Shown: positions 9,427 to 20,360, counted from the stretch's first letter. The stretch is 64,000 nucleotides of DNA from Prevotella fusca JCM 17724 (GCF_001262015.1 NZ_CP012074.1:764501-828500); one strand, 5' to 3'. Notes: a model not told the origin generated them from the letters alone. Translations and numbers: made by a program.

Positions 9427-9434
9427 TACCTTTG
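9427..9434 (+). promoter_or_regulatory. -7 promoter element of the MATE gene
   Basis: TACCTTTG, perfect TAnnTTTG, 36 nt before the ATG at 9470. Confidence 0.5.
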
Positions 9435-9469
9435 CAAGCTCATTAGCAAATAAAACAGAAAATAGCAGA

Positions 9470-10825
9470 ATGTCATATCAATTTTCAAAATACGAAACAC
9501 ACTATCGAAACCTCACTTATTTAGGCGTCCCAATCATCATCGGACAATTAGGAAATCTCATTCTTAACTTTGCCGATACGCTCATGATTGGTCGCCACAG
9601 CACGAATGAATTGGCGGCGGCGGCATTTGTCAACAACATGTTTACGCTGGTTATAATCTTTGCCATCGGCTTTACTTACGCTATCACGGCACTTGTCGGC
9701 ACGCTTTATGGGCAGGAAAAGACACATCGTATCGGAGAGTTGATGAAGAGTGCGGTGTCTGCAAATACCTGTATGGCGATATTCCTGTCAGTAATCATGA
9801 TTATCCTATACTTGAATGTTCACCGATTAGGGCAGCCGGAAGAGCTGTTGTCACTCATCCGTCCTTATTTTCTTATCCAGCTTGTATCCCTGCCTTTCGT
9901 CTGCTGGTTCAACACCTTCCGTCAGTTTACGGACGGAATTACCGACACAAGGGTGGCAATGTGGGTGCTCATTGGTGGTAATGTGATGAATATCTTTGGC
10001 AACTGGGTACTCATCTATGGTCATTTTGGAATGACAGAGTTGGGGTTGATAGGTGCAGGTCTTTCCACCATGATTTCACGTATCATAATGGCAGCAGTAA
10101 TGGTTGGCATTTTCTTTTTCGGGAAGAAGTATAGAGAATACAAAAAAGGGTGGAGTCTGGGACGAATAAAGTATGCTGATTTTAAAGAGATAATAGTCCT
10201 TGGAATTCCTTTGGCATTGCAGATGGGAATGGAAACAGCAGCCTTCAGCCTTTCAAGTCTGATGGTTGGGTGGTTCGGAACAGAATCATTGGCAGCCCAT
10301 CAGGTCATGCTGACCATCTCACAGCTTGGCTATATGATTTACTACGGCTTGGCTGCAGCAGTGGCAGTACGCATCAGTAACTTTATGGGACAGCGTGACT
10401 ACACCGCTGTAAGACGTACGGCAACAGCTGGAATCCATCTTGTCTTTTTGCTTGCAACATTGACCTGCACGCCGGTTTTCATCTTCCGTCATGTTATCGG
10501 CGGACTGTTCACTGACAATGCAACCGTTGTTTCAATGGTTTCCATGACGATTATTCCATTTATGATTTATCAGTTTGGAGACGGAATGCAGTGTAATTAC
10601 GCCAATGCTATGCGTGGCACAGCCAACGTACGTCCCCTTATCTGGATTGCATTCATAGCCTACTTTGTCGTGTCCTTGCCCTTGGGCTATCTCTTCGGGG
10701 TTGTCATGGGGTATCAGCTGATAGGTGTCTGGTATGGCTTCCCCTTTGGTCTTACAATAGCAGGAATACTTTATTACATCTACTATCAGAAGGGACTAAG
10801 GAAGATAGAAGCATCATCAAAATAA
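9470..10825 (+). CDS. MATE-family multidrug/cation antiporter
   Basis: The protein (451 aa) has about twelve hydrophobic segments in two similar halves. The N-terminal half carries the MATE pattern LTYLGVPIIIGQLGNLILNFADTLMIGR and the second half IIVLGIPLALQMGMETAAFSLSSLMVGWFG. MATE proteins export organic cations or other compounds using Na+ or H+ gradients at the inner membrane. It closely resembles the NorM-like group of Bacteroidales. Substrate and coupling ion are not deducible. Own promoter upstream and a strong hairpin downstream indicate a single-gene unit. Confidence 0.92.
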   Translation: MSYQFSKYETHYRNLTYLGVPIIIGQLGNLILNFADTLMIGRHSTNELAAAAFVNNMFTLVIIFAIGFTYAITALVGTLYGQEKTHRIGELMKSAVSANTCMAIFLSVIMIILYLNVHRLGQPEELLSLIRPYFLIQLVSLPFVCWFNTFRQFTDGITDTRVAMWVLIGGNVMNIFGNWVLIYGHFGMTELGLIGAGLSTMISRIIMAAVMVGIFFFGKKYREYKKGWSLGRIKYADFKEIIVLGIPLALQMGMETAAFSLSSLMVGWFGTESLAAHQVMLTISQLGYMIYYGLAAAVAVRISNFMGQRDYTAVRRTATAGIHLVFLLATLTCTPVFIFRHVIGGLFTDNATVVSMVSMTIIPFMIYQFGDGMQCNYANAMRGTANVRPLIWIAFIAYFVVSLPLGYLFGVVMGYQLIGVWYGFPFGLTIAGILYYIYYQKGLRKIEASSK

Positions 10826-10846
10826 CAGTAAACCGTAACTAAGCTG

Positions 10847-10897
10847 AAAGGCGGTAATAAGAAATGAGAAGCCTCATCATCTTATTACCGCCTTTTA
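10847..10897. terminator. Bidirectional terminator between MATE gene and pncB
   Basis: A perfect 15-bp stem (10847-10861 with 10881-10895: AAAGGCGGTAATAAG / CTTATTACCGCCTTT) with a small inner hairpin ATGAGAAGCCTCAT. A and T tracts flank it on both sides, and the two genes converge here. Confidence 0.8.
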
Positions 10898-10941
10898 TGG
10901 TATATATACCCTTTCCTTTCACGAAGAACCGGGCCAGATCA

Positions 10942-12147
10942 TCACTCCTTATAATGTATAGCCTCCATAAATCTCTGGATAACTTCCGGTTTACCCGTAT
11001 GCTTGCCCTTGTCCTCTGAAATCTTACAAGTATCGTTATAGAAAGGCCATGACTCCGTGATCTTCACCGCAACCAGTTTTATAACAATATTCATAGGCTT
11101 CACATGAGGGAAGTCATTGGTGAAATGTGTGCCTATGCCAAATGAAGGTTTCACACGGCTTTCAGCATAGTGTTGTATTTCAATAGCCTTATCCGTATCC
11201 AACGCATTTGAGAAGAGCACCTGCTTGTCATGCGCATCAATACCGAGAGACTCATACTTGGCAATAATTTTCTCTAACTGTTCGTAATTATCTCCCGAAT
11301 CTACACGCAGTCCCTTGAACTGATTGGCAAAGTCCTCAGAGAAGTTATAAGAGAAGATTTCCCAACCGAAGGAGTCATAGAGGTAAGTTCCCAGTGCCCC
11401 TCGATAAGTCTTGCGCCATGCTTCCATCGCCATGTAGTTTGCCATCTGTGGACCGAACATTCCGCCAATAGCACAGATGAACTCATGCGCCATCGTACCG
11501 ACAGGTGTAAGGTCATACTTCATGGCAAGGTGGATATTGCTCGTACCGACAAAACGTCCCTTCCATTCCCGGCTGTCATAACAGTCCTTCATTGCACGCA
11601 CAGCCGTTTCTTCAGCTACCAGACTTGCACGGCGGCGTGTACCGAAGTCTGAGAATATGCAGCCAGCCTCGAGCAGGCGTTCTGCCTTATGATAGGTTTT
11701 CTCGTAAAGTTCCTTGTAATCAAATTCCTGTGCCTGATGATTAAACATATAAAACAGCTCTGAAATGATTGCCAGAACCTTAACTTCAAGCAGAATTGTA
11801 TCAGCCCATAATCCTTCAAACTCGATATTAAGATGTCCCTGTTCATTCTGCCACACCTTCACCCACTCTCGTGAGAAACGGAATCCACGGAGATAAGTGA
11901 GGAACCATTCTGGCAGATAATAGCACTTCTGGCGAAGGAAACTTATCTCTTCGTCGGTAATAACAACCGATTCCAACAACTCAATCTGGTGTTCAACTTC
12001 ACGGGCAAAGCCTTCCGGATAGACTGTATCATCACGGTCGACAAAATGATAGCATACCTGTGCACGAGGATAATTGTCTATGACGGCACAGCACATTGTC
12101 AGCTTGTAAAGGTCATCGTCAGTGAAGTGATTAATGATTTGTCTCAT
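10942..12147 (-). CDS. pncB: Nicotinate phosphoribosyltransferase
   Basis: From MRQIINHFTDDDLYKLTM the protein (401 aa) matches the bacterial PncB type: FTDDDLYKLTM near the start, FGTRRR, the central GTSNIHLAMKYDLTPVGTMAHEF block with the conserved catalytic-region His residues, and LRVDSGD. It converts nicotinate and PRPP to nicotinate mononucleotide in NAD salvage. The open frame extends to 12201, but TACTTTTG (minus, 12172-12179) is a -7 element inside that extension, so the start at 12147 is preferred. The converging MATE gene ends 117 bp away. Confidence 0.93.
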   Translation of the reverse strand: MRQIINHFTDDDLYKLTMCCAVIDNYPRAQVCYHFVDRDDTVYPEGFAREVEHQIELLESVVITDEEISFLRQKCYYLPEWFLTYLRGFRFSREWVKVWQNEQGHLNIEFEGLWADTILLEVKVLAIISELFYMFNHQAQEFDYKELYEKTYHKAERLLEAGCIFSDFGTRRRASLVAEETAVRAMKDCYDSREWKGRFVGTSNIHLAMKYDLTPVGTMAHEFICAIGGMFGPQMANYMAMEAWRKTYRGALGTYLYDSFGWEIFSYNFSEDFANQFKGLRVDSGDNYEQLEKIIAKYESLGIDAHDKQVLFSNALDTDKAIEIQHYAESRVKPSFGIGTHFTNDFPHVKPMNIVIKLVAVKITESWPFYNDTCKISEDKGKHTGKPEVIQRFMEAIHYKE

Positions 12148-12171
12148 TTTATTATAGTTGGTTTCAGATGC

Positions 12172-12179
12172 CAAAAGTA
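12172..12179 (-). promoter_or_regulatory. -7 promoter element of pncB
   Basis: TACTTTTG on the minus strand matches TAnnTTTG and lies about 25 nt ahead of the chosen start, implying a short leader. Confidence 0.5.
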
Positions 12180-12560
12180 TAAAAAAGATATGGAAAGACA
12201 AAGTATTTCATAAGAAATGTGGCTTAAAACAAGTTGTCAAAAGGATAAATGAATCAAGGCTGGTTTCGAAAAAGCCTTTTATTGACATTTCTCTTTCAGA
12301 TGAGCAGTTCCAACTTACAGCCAGAAAACAGCATAGCGGGCTATGCAACTGGCGGAGAAAGCAGACGATGTCAGACGACAGAAAAGCACGTAGAGCTTAC
12401 ATTTGTTGAGAAATTCCATGGTTTTCTTAAAACTGTAACCATAATTTTCCCGTCTATCAAACAAGCAGCTAAGAGGTCTTATGACACTCTAATTTCAAGA
12501 TACAATAATTGTTCTGAGGCGAAGATAGTATCCTTCAGACTCGTAGGCTTCTCACGGTAT

Positions 12561-12600
12561 TCACTCCCCTCTCCACTCGGAGAGGGGTTGGGGGTGAGGC
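12561..12600. repeat. GC-rich REP-like hairpin
   Basis: CCCCTCTCC (12566-12574), loop ACTC, GGAGAGGGG (12579-12587), followed by TTGGGGGTGAG. Such CTCCC...GGGGTTGGGGGTGAGG hairpins look like the short palindromic repeats known from many Bacteroidetes genomes; that comparison is from memory. It is not adjacent to a gene end. The stretch 12202-12560 holds only unsupported overlapping ORFs and a faint block D similarity near 12297. Confidence 0.5.
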
Positions 12601-12645
12601 TTTTTGTCCTGTTTTTTCATTCCTCTATTTCCAATCTACGCTTTC

Positions 12646-12850
12646 CTGCACTCGAATTAAGCCCAAATTGAGGTTCAAGAGGGCGTTAATTGAAGCCCAA
12701 CTAAGGCTTAATTGAAGTCCTATTAAGCACCTTTTCTTGCACAACTTTATAACGCACTGAATCCCCGTTAGTTACAGATATGAAAACAAAGGGGCGTTTA
12801 TGCGTGTTTTAAGAAAGGATGGCACGTAAACTTGTAAATATATTTCAAAG
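12646..12850 (+). repeat. Four-unit 22-bp array, family B copy 2
   Basis: Units at 12646, 12668, 12690 and 12712, exactly 22 bp apart. The last runs into GCACCTTTTCTTG (12727-12739), TTTATAACGCACTG and GTTAGTTACAGAT. CTTGTAAATATATTTCA at 12831-12847 matches the same block 100 bp downstream of copy 1. Confidence 0.7.
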
Positions 12851-12970
12851 TTCAAACCGGAGCAAAGAAGCTCCCATTTTTCTTAAAAATACAGGAAAAT
12901 GACCGATACTATAAGCACATAGTTGTTTTTTTTTAAGCATGCTTATAAGCAAAGGAATGTGCATAATCAC

Positions 12971-13192
12971 TTACTCCCAGCAATATGCAAGTCTGCGAAC
13001 CTTACATTCGTAACGTAGCGCAGCCAGGTAATAGCTCCGCTCACTCGTCCAGCCTTTACACACACGCTCCCTGGCAATGATTACTTTCAACTCGTCATCA
13101 GTCATCCGTCTGAGACGGCGACGATACTTACGAATTGCACATTGGGCATAAACTGCCGGTTTTACACGAATAAAAAACTTACTGATCTTCAT
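12971..13192 (-). CDS. Small basic hypothetical protein
   Basis: Not recognised. The protein (73 aa) is rich in Arg and Lys, with a basic cluster AIRKYRRRLRRMTDDELK and aromatic residues near the C-terminus (YYLAALRYE, AYCWE). It may be a small nucleic-acid-binding protein, but nothing proves this. The amino-acid make-up and the start-to-stop frame with no competing ORF make it more credible than the other short ORFs in the neighbourhood. It is followed downstream by the family B repeat and preceded by the groEL terminator region. Confidence 0.45.
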   Translation of the reverse strand: MKISKFFIRVKPAVYAQCAIRKYRRRLRRMTDDELKVIIARERVCKGWTSERSYYLAALRYECKVRRLAYCWE

Positions 13193-13340
13193 AAAGATAC
13201 ATTTTTAAGCATTATTACTTACGCATCCTTTTACCACCGTGGCTATCTTCCCGCTCGGTTGGCGTGTCCCAATGCGGACAACTCTCGATGCTTTATCGGT
13301 TGCAAAGATAAGACTTTACTTTGACATAAACAAACATTGG

Positions 13341-13380
13341 AAAAGAAAAAAGGGAAGACACCCTGCGATGTCTTCCCTCT
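13341..13380 (-). terminator. Terminator of groES-groEL
   Basis: On the minus strand AGGGAAGACA pairs with TGTCTTCCCT (13369-13378 with 13351-13360) round an 8-nt loop and is followed by TTTTTTCTTTT. It is placed about 30 nt after the groEL stop. Confidence 0.85.
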
Positions 13381-13408
13381 CTATAATACATGTATTCTGA
13401 TTCAATGA

Positions 13409-15052
<1,644 letters not shown>

Positions 15053-15180
15053 TTATTGTTTGTTTACGTTTTGCCTGCTGTTCTTGCCTTTTTATATTCT
15101 ATAGATTAACTAAATCAGATAGAAATACTTGAACTGCAAATCGTTATATTTCCTCACACTTAGGAGAGAACAGGAAGTTT

Positions 15181-15450
15181 TTACTCAACAACCGCCAGAA
15201 CGTCGCTCTGACGCATCATCAAATATTTCTCACCTTCATTCTCAAGTTCAGTACCAGCATACTTGCCATAGAGAACCTCATCGCCAACCTTGAGAATCAT
15301 CTCTTCATCCTTGGTGCCATTGCCAACGGCAACAACCTTGCCACGCTGTGGCTTTTCCTTGGCTGTATCTGGGATGATAATACCACCAACTTTCTCTTCT
15401 GCCTGTGCTGGGAGCACGAGGACTCTGTCTGCTAAAGGTTTAATTGTCAT
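15181..15450 (-). CDS. groES: Co-chaperonin GroES (Cpn10)
   Basis: At 89 aa this is the normal Cpn10 length, starting [14 protein letters not shown], with the mobile loop region [28 protein letters not shown] and the roof/beta segment [15 protein letters not shown]. It caps the GroEL ring. It is the first gene of the groES-groEL operon on the minus strand. The 220-bp upstream gap holds no clear TAnnTTTG on this strand. Confidence 0.97.
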   Translation of the reverse strand: MTIKPLADRVLVLPAQAEEKVGGIIIPDTAKEKPQRGKVVAVGNGTKDEEMILKVGDEVLYGKYAGTELENEGEKYLMMRQSDVLAVVE

Positions 15451-15625
15451 AACTGTATATGTTTTAAGATTTCATTTTCCATTCTTAATACGACCTTTCA
15501 GCAAGTCGTTTCGCCTTATGATATACGAAAATCATGCCAAAAGGCATTACTGGCAGAGATAAGAATACTATATGACAACCTGTCAGTTTCTGTTCCCAAT
15601 TGGACTGAATAATAAAATAAAGAAT

Positions 15626-15633
15626 TATCTTTG
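15626..15633 (+). promoter_or_regulatory. -7 promoter element of the alkylation-repair gene
   Basis: TATCTTTG, perfect TAnnTTTG. It overlaps the earliest possible TTG start at 15631, which supports the ATG at 15673. Confidence 0.5.
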
Positions 15634-15672
15634 CACCATAAAAGAACACTGTTAAACGATTCAGATTTATAC

Positions 15673-16380
15673 ATGAAACCTATTATCGGACTGATTACAG
15701 ATGAGCTTCAGGCTTTTTCGACAGAAGAGAAAAGAGAAGTTCTGCCCAGATTCTTCAAGACTGGCAAGGGTGAATATGGAGAAGGTGACCACTTCTTAGG
15801 TGTCGCAGTGCCTGATACCAGAACCGTTGCCAAGCAGCACAAAGACATTTCCCTGAATGAAATACGGAATCTGATGCAGTCAGAATGGCACGAAGTACGC
15901 CTGTGTGCCTTGCTCATTATGGTGGAGAAAAGCAAGAAGAAAGATGAAACATTGCGCAAACAGCTTTTTGACCTTTACCTCTCCCAGACCAGCCGCATCA
16001 ACAATTGGGACCTTGTCGACCTGTCCTGCCGCTTCATCGTAGGCGAATTCCTGCTCGACAAGTCACGTGACATTCTTTATCAGTTAGCACAGAGTCCGCT
16101 ACTATGGGATAACCGTATTGCCATCGTATCAACCTATGCTTTCATACGCAAGGGACAATTAGACGACACCTATGTGCTGAGTGACCTGATGATGAAGCAC
16201 CCACATGATCTCATGCACAAAGCTATTGGCTGGATGCTTCGTGAGGCTGGCAAGCGTAATCCCGAGCGGCTTTACGACTACGTCATGAATCATCGGGCAG
16301 AAATGCCACGTACTATGCTGCGTTTTGCCATTGAAAAGTTTGGTCCAAAAGAACGGTCTGTACTTATGAAGCGTGTGTAG
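15673..16380 (+). CDS. AlkD-like DNA alkylation repair protein
   Basis: The protein (235 aa) is all-helical with repeated HEAT-like helices, as in the AlkD/AlkC DNA glycosylase family: FFKTGKGEYGEGDHFLGVAVPDTRTVAK near the start, then the typical NNWDLVDLSCRFIVG block and the C-terminal GWMLREAGKR. Family members excise alkylated purines without base flipping. A TTG at 15631 extends the frame but overlaps the promoter element, so the ATG at 15673 is chosen. It stands alone between groES and the family A repeat. Confidence 0.88.
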   Translation: MKPIIGLITDELQAFSTEEKREVLPRFFKTGKGEYGEGDHFLGVAVPDTRTVAKQHKDISLNEIRNLMQSEWHEVRLCALLIMVEKSKKKDETLRKQLFDLYLSQTSRINNWDLVDLSCRFIVGEFLLDKSRDILYQLAQSPLLWDNRIAIVSTYAFIRKGQLDDTYVLSDLMMKHPHDLMHKAIGWMLREAGKRNPERLYDYVMNHRAEMPRTMLRFAIEKFGPKERSVLMKRV

Positions 16381-16399
16381 GTCATCTATACCATTATTA

Positions 16400-16760
16400 T
16401 CGCTGTCCGATAAAATTTAAATAGCACACGTTCCAATGCAGGCTCTCTTTCAAAGAGATAATATCGTGTTGCTGCTGAAAAAGTAAGCTCCTAATCAATA
16501 AGTCTTGTTTGCTCATGGCAGGACGACTCTTTCCTGACAACAAGTTGTTTCTTCCCCGGCAACATATTGCAAGGTGTTCAGTACCCAACACCATTGGTGC
16601 TTACCAACAACACCACTGGTGCTTACCAACAACACCACTGGTGCTTACCAACAACACCATTGGTGCTTACCAACAACACCATTGGTGCTTACCAACAACA
16701 CAGCGGTAGAAAATGGGAAGAAAGGTTTATCATGGTCATTACCATAGTATATAGTAAGCC
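16400..16760 (+). repeat. Family A dispersed repeat copy 2 with five 22-bp units
   Basis: Five full tandem 22-bp units start at 16587, 16609, 16631, 16653 and 16675, plus a partial unit at 16697. Each has AACACCA(T/C)TGGTGCTTACC. The left flank (16400-16586) and right flank (16705-16760) align with the reverse complement of 2190-2495, and the right flank also with 59165-59215. Short ORFs reading AYQQHHWC through the units are artefacts of the repeat. Confidence 0.7.
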
Positions 16761-16839
16761 GCTAATGGCTGACTTGTATGAGAAAAGGGTGTCGGACACC
16801 AACAATATAATACCGTCAGACAAACAGTTAGAAACATAT

Positions 16840-16878
16840 TTACCAAGCCTTGGCAATATAATTACCGAGGCTTGGTAA
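16840..16878 (-). terminator. Hairpin after the sulfatase gene
   Basis: Perfect 11-bp stem TTACCAAGCCT (16840-16850) with AGGCTTGGTAA (16868-16878), 26 nt beyond the sulfatase stop. The following T tract is weak. Confidence 0.5.
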
Positions 16879-16904
16879 TCATTTGACAAAACAACTTAAC
16901 TACC

Positions 16905-18446
16905 CTATCTGCTCCTCTCATTCTTCAATATCGACTGCATACGGAACACTTCGTCAGGATATTCGGAGGCAATGTTATTGGTTTCGTAAGGACTGGCTGT
17001 CATGTCATAAAGCTGAGGCACAGGCGAGTTTCCGGTTTCAATCTTCGGTCCCCACTGAATCATCTTCGGTCCGTTGCTCGGTTCAATGTAACGATAACGA
17101 GACGTGAGAACGGAGAGAACGTGTGAGTTGGACTGCCCGATAACGTACTCACGTCCAGTCAAGTCGGTTCCGAGAAGTGTGGAAAGATAGTTACGACTGT
17201 CAGGGGCACTGCCTTTAGGGAAACGGGCATGGATGAGCGAGCCCAACGATGAAAGGATATCTATCTGACTCACAAGTGCCTTGGACACTGTTCCACCCTT
17301 GACCATACGAGGCCAGGATACTACAAAAGGCACAGCTGTCCCACCCTCAAAGGCACTGTATTTATTGCCACGGAACGGACCAGCAGGACTGTGCCCGTTA
17401 AGCAGTTCTTCAGCACTGTCTTCATATCCGTCATCCACAACAGGACCATTGTCACTGGTGAGGATAATAAGCGTATTGTCAGCTATCTTCAGTTCATGCA
17501 GTTTCTTCATAATCTGACCGACCGTCCAGTCGAACTGAACGATGGCATCACCTCGCACACCCATCGGGTTTTTTCCACGGAAACGGTCGTGAGGGAAACG
17601 AGGAACATGGACATCATTTGTTGCAAAATACATGAAGAAAGACTCCTTACGGTGGCTTTCTATGAATTTCACGGCATGAGAAAGAATAGAATCTGCAAGG
17701 TTCTCATCCTTCCACAGTGCCTTTCCCCCACCCTTCATATAGCCGATTCTGCCGATACCATTGACGATAGACATATCATGACCATGACTGGCACGCATGT
17801 TATAGAGTAGTTCTGGATTCTTCTTGCCTGTGGGTTCACCATCAAAGTTCTTTACGTATGACACTTCTATCGGATGTGCCGGGTCATAGTTGGCTACAGC
17901 ACCATTCTCAATGAAGACACAGGGAACACGGTCGGCTGTGGCTGCCATGATATAATGATAATCGAAACCGAGGTCACCCAACGACTCTGGCAATGGTGCA
18001 TTCCAATCCTGCTCACCTCCCCTGTCACCCAGTCCGAGATGCCACTTCCCGATAGCACAGGTTGCATAGCCACGACTCTTGAACATGTCAGCCATCGTGA
18101 ACTGGCTGGGCTTGATAATCATTCCGGCATTACCGGCTACCACATCTGTGCCCTCACGTCTCCAGGCATACTCACCCGTAAGGAGCGAGTAACGTGAAGG
18201 AGTACTCGTTGCGGCAACAGCATGCCCGTTCATAAACCGTATGCCCGACTGTGCAAGATGATTAATGTTAGGTGTCCGGACATTCTTGGCACCGTAACAT
18301 TCCAAATCACCATAGCCAAGGTCATCAGCCAGGATAATTATCACATTAGGCTTATCTGCTGCCATTCCACGTGTCTGTGCCACAGCTTTCTGACCTGTAC
18401 CGAGGGTAGAGGACAACAATGCAATTGTCAAAAGTTTTTGTTCCAT
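16905..18446 (-). CDS. Sulfatase, serine-type active site
   Basis: The protein (513 aa) has a signal-like N-terminus (MEQKLLTIALLSS...AVAQ). It carries the sulfatase features IILADDLGYGDLECYG (metal-binding Asp41-Asp42), the formylglycine motif STPSRYSLLTGEY (Ser81 in the modified position) and TSDNGPV (second metal site). Serine in place of cysteine means activation should need an anaerobic sulfatase-maturing radical SAM enzyme; none is in this window. The enzyme is probably periplasmic and removes sulfate from host or dietary glycans such as mucin. Substrate cannot be told. No SusC/D or glycosidase genes are next to it, so it is an isolated sulfatase. Confidence 0.9.
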   Translation of the reverse strand: MEQKLLTIALLSSTLGTGQKAVAQTRGMAADKPNVIIILADDLGYGDLECYGAKNVRTPNINHLAQSGIRFMNGHAVAATSTPSRYSLLTGEYAWRREGTDVVAGNAGMIIKPSQFTMADMFKSRGYATCAIGKWHLGLGDRGGEQDWNAPLPESLGDLGFDYHYIMAATADRVPCVFIENGAVANYDPAHPIEVSYVKNFDGEPTGKKNPELLYNMRASHGHDMSIVNGIGRIGYMKGGGKALWKDENLADSILSHAVKFIESHRKESFFMYFATNDVHVPRFPHDRFRGKNPMGVRGDAIVQFDWTVGQIMKKLHELKIADNTLIILTSDNGPVVDDGYEDSAEELLNGHSPAGPFRGNKYSAFEGGTAVPFVVSWPRMVKGGTVSKALVSQIDILSSLGSLIHARFPKGSAPDSRNYLSTLLGTDLTGREYVIGQSNSHVLSVLTSRYRYIEPSNGPKMIQWGPKIETGNSPVPQLYDMTASPYETNNIASEYPDEVFRMQSILKNERSR

Positions 18447-18785
18447 TTTGTTTTAGTTTCCATTTAGGCAATCATTAGGCTTGAGATAGCGTGACTATCC
18501 AAATAAACACGTATCCAGACGCACATCTCCCTCAGGTTTATGCAGCCACAAAGAAAACAAAAATAATTGAAATTATCAAATTTTTCGTCAGATAATTTGT
18601 CATTGTCAAGGGGGCTATCGTCATCTTGATAGTGTTAACAAAACATGTTTGAACAACATATAAATTAACATTATCACCAAACTCATAGACAAATACGCCA
18701 TATCTACATATAATTAAAAAAGGTAAATATTGCATCTTCATCATAAAAAACTTGCGAATTTGCTTGCAATAACGAAAAAAACAAT

Positions 18786-18793
18786 TATCTTTG
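18786..18793 (+). promoter_or_regulatory. Promoter and long leader of the HAD gene
   Basis: TATCTTTG with CTTG 19 nt upstream (18763-18766). The leader would be about 140 nt and contains a hairpin CTTCATCG (18871-18878) / CGATGAAG (18888-18895). No known riboswitch fold recognised. The rest of 18447-18939 has no credible gene. Confidence 0.45.
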
Positions 18794-18939
18794 CTGTTGA
18801 AAGATAAAAGAAGGAGGCTTATGGTATTTGAAAGGAAACTATCTAATTATTAACCGTCCTGCTAAACAGCCTTCATCGAACAGGGTCCGATGAAGAAGAG
18901 AGTGTTCACGATAACAATAACATCATAAAAATCAGGCTT

Positions 18940-19671
18940 ATGACGGAGATTTCACTTATAGCATTTGATGCTGACGATACACTGTGGGGTAGTCAGACCT
19001 ACTTTAACACGGTGGAGAAAGTGTACTGTGAGATTCTTGCCCCGTATGCTTCGGCTGATGAGGTGTCACATGCTCTCCGCATCACTGAAAAGGCCAACAT
19101 GCCACTCCTTGGTTATGGAAGCAAGGCTTTCATGTTATCACTAATAGAGAATGCTGTCAAAGTCAGTCACGGAAAGATAAAGGGCTATGACATTGGGCAG
19201 ATTATTGATGTGAGCAAAGAACTGCTACGATTACCTGGACGTCCGTTCGACGGTGTGAAAGTAACGCTGGCGAAACTACGTGACACAGGCAGGTATCGTA
19301 TGATTGTATTCACAAAGGGAGAACTGCTTGACCAGGAGAATAAGTTTAAGCGTTCGGGACTGTGTCCCTATTTTGATGATATTGTCATCGAGTCAGATAA
19401 GACACCTGATGCTTACCAACGACTTTGCAGACAGTTTGGCGTAAAGGCAGGACAGCTGCTGACCGTTGGTGACTCCTTCTCAGAGGATGTGGCTCCAGCA
19501 CTCAAGATGGGAGGATGGGGCGTTCACATACCTTATTATTATATAGGAAGTGAAGACGACATGTATCAAAACAATGCACATCCACACCTGTTGCGTATTG
19601 CTAAATTCGCAGAACTCACTAAATATCTGTGCCCTGTCCCACGGTTTGTGGATGAGAGCCAAGTGTCGTGA
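18940..19671 (+). CDS. HAD-superfamily hydrolase
   Basis: Motif I is FDADDTLW (Asp10, Asp12), motif II is seen as VFTKG, and motif IV as VGDSFSEDVAPALKMGGWGVHIP, in a 243-aa protein with a helical cap between about 20 and 95. This is the phosphatase-type HAD fold related to the putative hydrolases of the HAD-IA group. The substrate is unknown; a small phosphorylated metabolite is likely. Single gene with its own promoter and terminator. Confidence 0.88.
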   Translation: MTEISLIAFDADDTLWGSQTYFNTVEKVYCEILAPYASADEVSHALRITEKANMPLLGYGSKAFMLSLIENAVKVSHGKIKGYDIGQIIDVSKELLRLPGRPFDGVKVTLAKLRDTGRYRMIVFTKGELLDQENKFKRSGLCPYFDDIVIESDKTPDAYQRLCRQFGVKAGQLLTVGDSFSEDVAPALKMGGWGVHIPYYYIGSEDDMYQNNAHPHLLRIAKFAELTKYLCPVPRFVDESQVS

Positions 19672-19722
19672 GAATCTTCCCTCACCCTGCAAAAGGAGGA
19701 ATTTACGAACAAAGACTTAAAA

Positions 19723-19768
19723 GCCCTGTCACACACTCATTCATTGAGTTATGACAGGGCATTTTCTT
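19723..19768 (+). terminator. Terminator after the HAD gene
   Basis: GCCCTGTCA (19723-19731) pairs with TGACAGGGC (19752-19760), with an inner CTCAT...TTGAG pairing, followed by ATTTTCTTT. Confidence 0.8.
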
Positions 19769-19914
19769 TATCTTCAGAAGTATCAATCCCCCAGGGGCAA
19801 GGTCATGTCACACGAATAAATACCAAGACTTCCCAATCCTGTTTCTCAGCAGCTTCCAACAACAGTTTCTATCCTTTAATCTAAATCAGCCATTAAAATG
19901 TTCTGGAATCATAA

Positions 19915-20065
19915 TGTTACAAAACACTTTGCTGTTGTCTGATAATAGGACCGACATTCGTCATCCTGTAGACACATAAAGGCTCTTTCGACAATATGAA
20001 AACAACTTTCAAACAACCGATTTAGGACAATGAAATATCTTTACATAACATACTGAAAAAACTTC
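19915..20065 (+). repeat. Dispersed intergenic repeat, block C copy 2
   Basis: Similar to 1990-2160 throughout (GGCTCTTTCGAnnATAT, CAACCGATT, CAATGAAATATCTTTACATA). It again lies directly upstream of a 22-bp-period array. No ORF. Confidence 0.5.
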
Positions 20066-20155
20066 TTTTAATCACAAACAAGCACGACTAAAAACCAAGC
20101 ATGCAACCGCCAGATTATCAACCGTTTACAGAATGGTAAAATTATCAGTGCTTAA

Positions 20156-20245
20156 TTGCGTCCTAACTAACGCCCTTCAAGCGTTCAATTAAGCCTTAGT
20201 TAGAAGCCAAGTAAGGCTTAATTGCAACGCAATTAAGCATCTAAT
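20156..20245 (+). repeat. Four-unit 22-bp array, family B copy 3
   Basis: Units at 20156, 20178, 20200 and 20222, exactly 22 bp apart. The flank after the array has diverged (GCATCTAATATTTTC in place of GCACCTTTTCTTG), though CTTGATTTTATTCTTACAAA may be its remnant. Confidence 0.6.
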
Positions 20246-20304
20246 ATTTTCTACGCTTGATTTTATTCTTACAAAATAAACATTTTAGCTCCAAACAGGT
20301 TCAG

Positions 20305-20360
20305 TAGGATTCCACAGCATTTGGAAGCTGTGAGAATTTCCATTGATCAATTTGGACTTA
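20305..20360 (+). repeat. Dispersed intergenic repeat, block D copy 2
   Basis: TAGGATTCCACAGCATTTGG and GTGAG resemble 2548-2600. Order C, array, D is the same as in 1990-2640. Confidence 0.35.

Noticed and set aside
12158..12671. Two overlapping ORFs after pncB
   Set aside because: They overlap the pncB promoter, a REP-like hairpin and repeats, and their translations look random.
15451..15625. CIRCE operator before groES
   Set aside because: No TTAGCACTC...GAGTGCTAA inverted repeat is present on either strand.
16587..16710. Tandem 22-bp repeats considered as a CRISPR array
   Set aside because: The units are contiguous with no unique spacers, the period is too short, and no cas genes are near. 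The same applies to the family B arrays.
16509..16878. Two overlapping ORFs (66 and 103 codons) with repeated AYQQHHWC or NNTIGA
   Set aside because: They are translations of the 22-bp tandem repeat in different frames, without start signals or other coding features. The ORF at 2191-2400 is the same case.
18538..18744. 68-codon ORF upstream of the sulfatase gene
   Set aside because: Very AT-rich region, no family match, and the frame overlaps the likely promoter area of the sulfatase.
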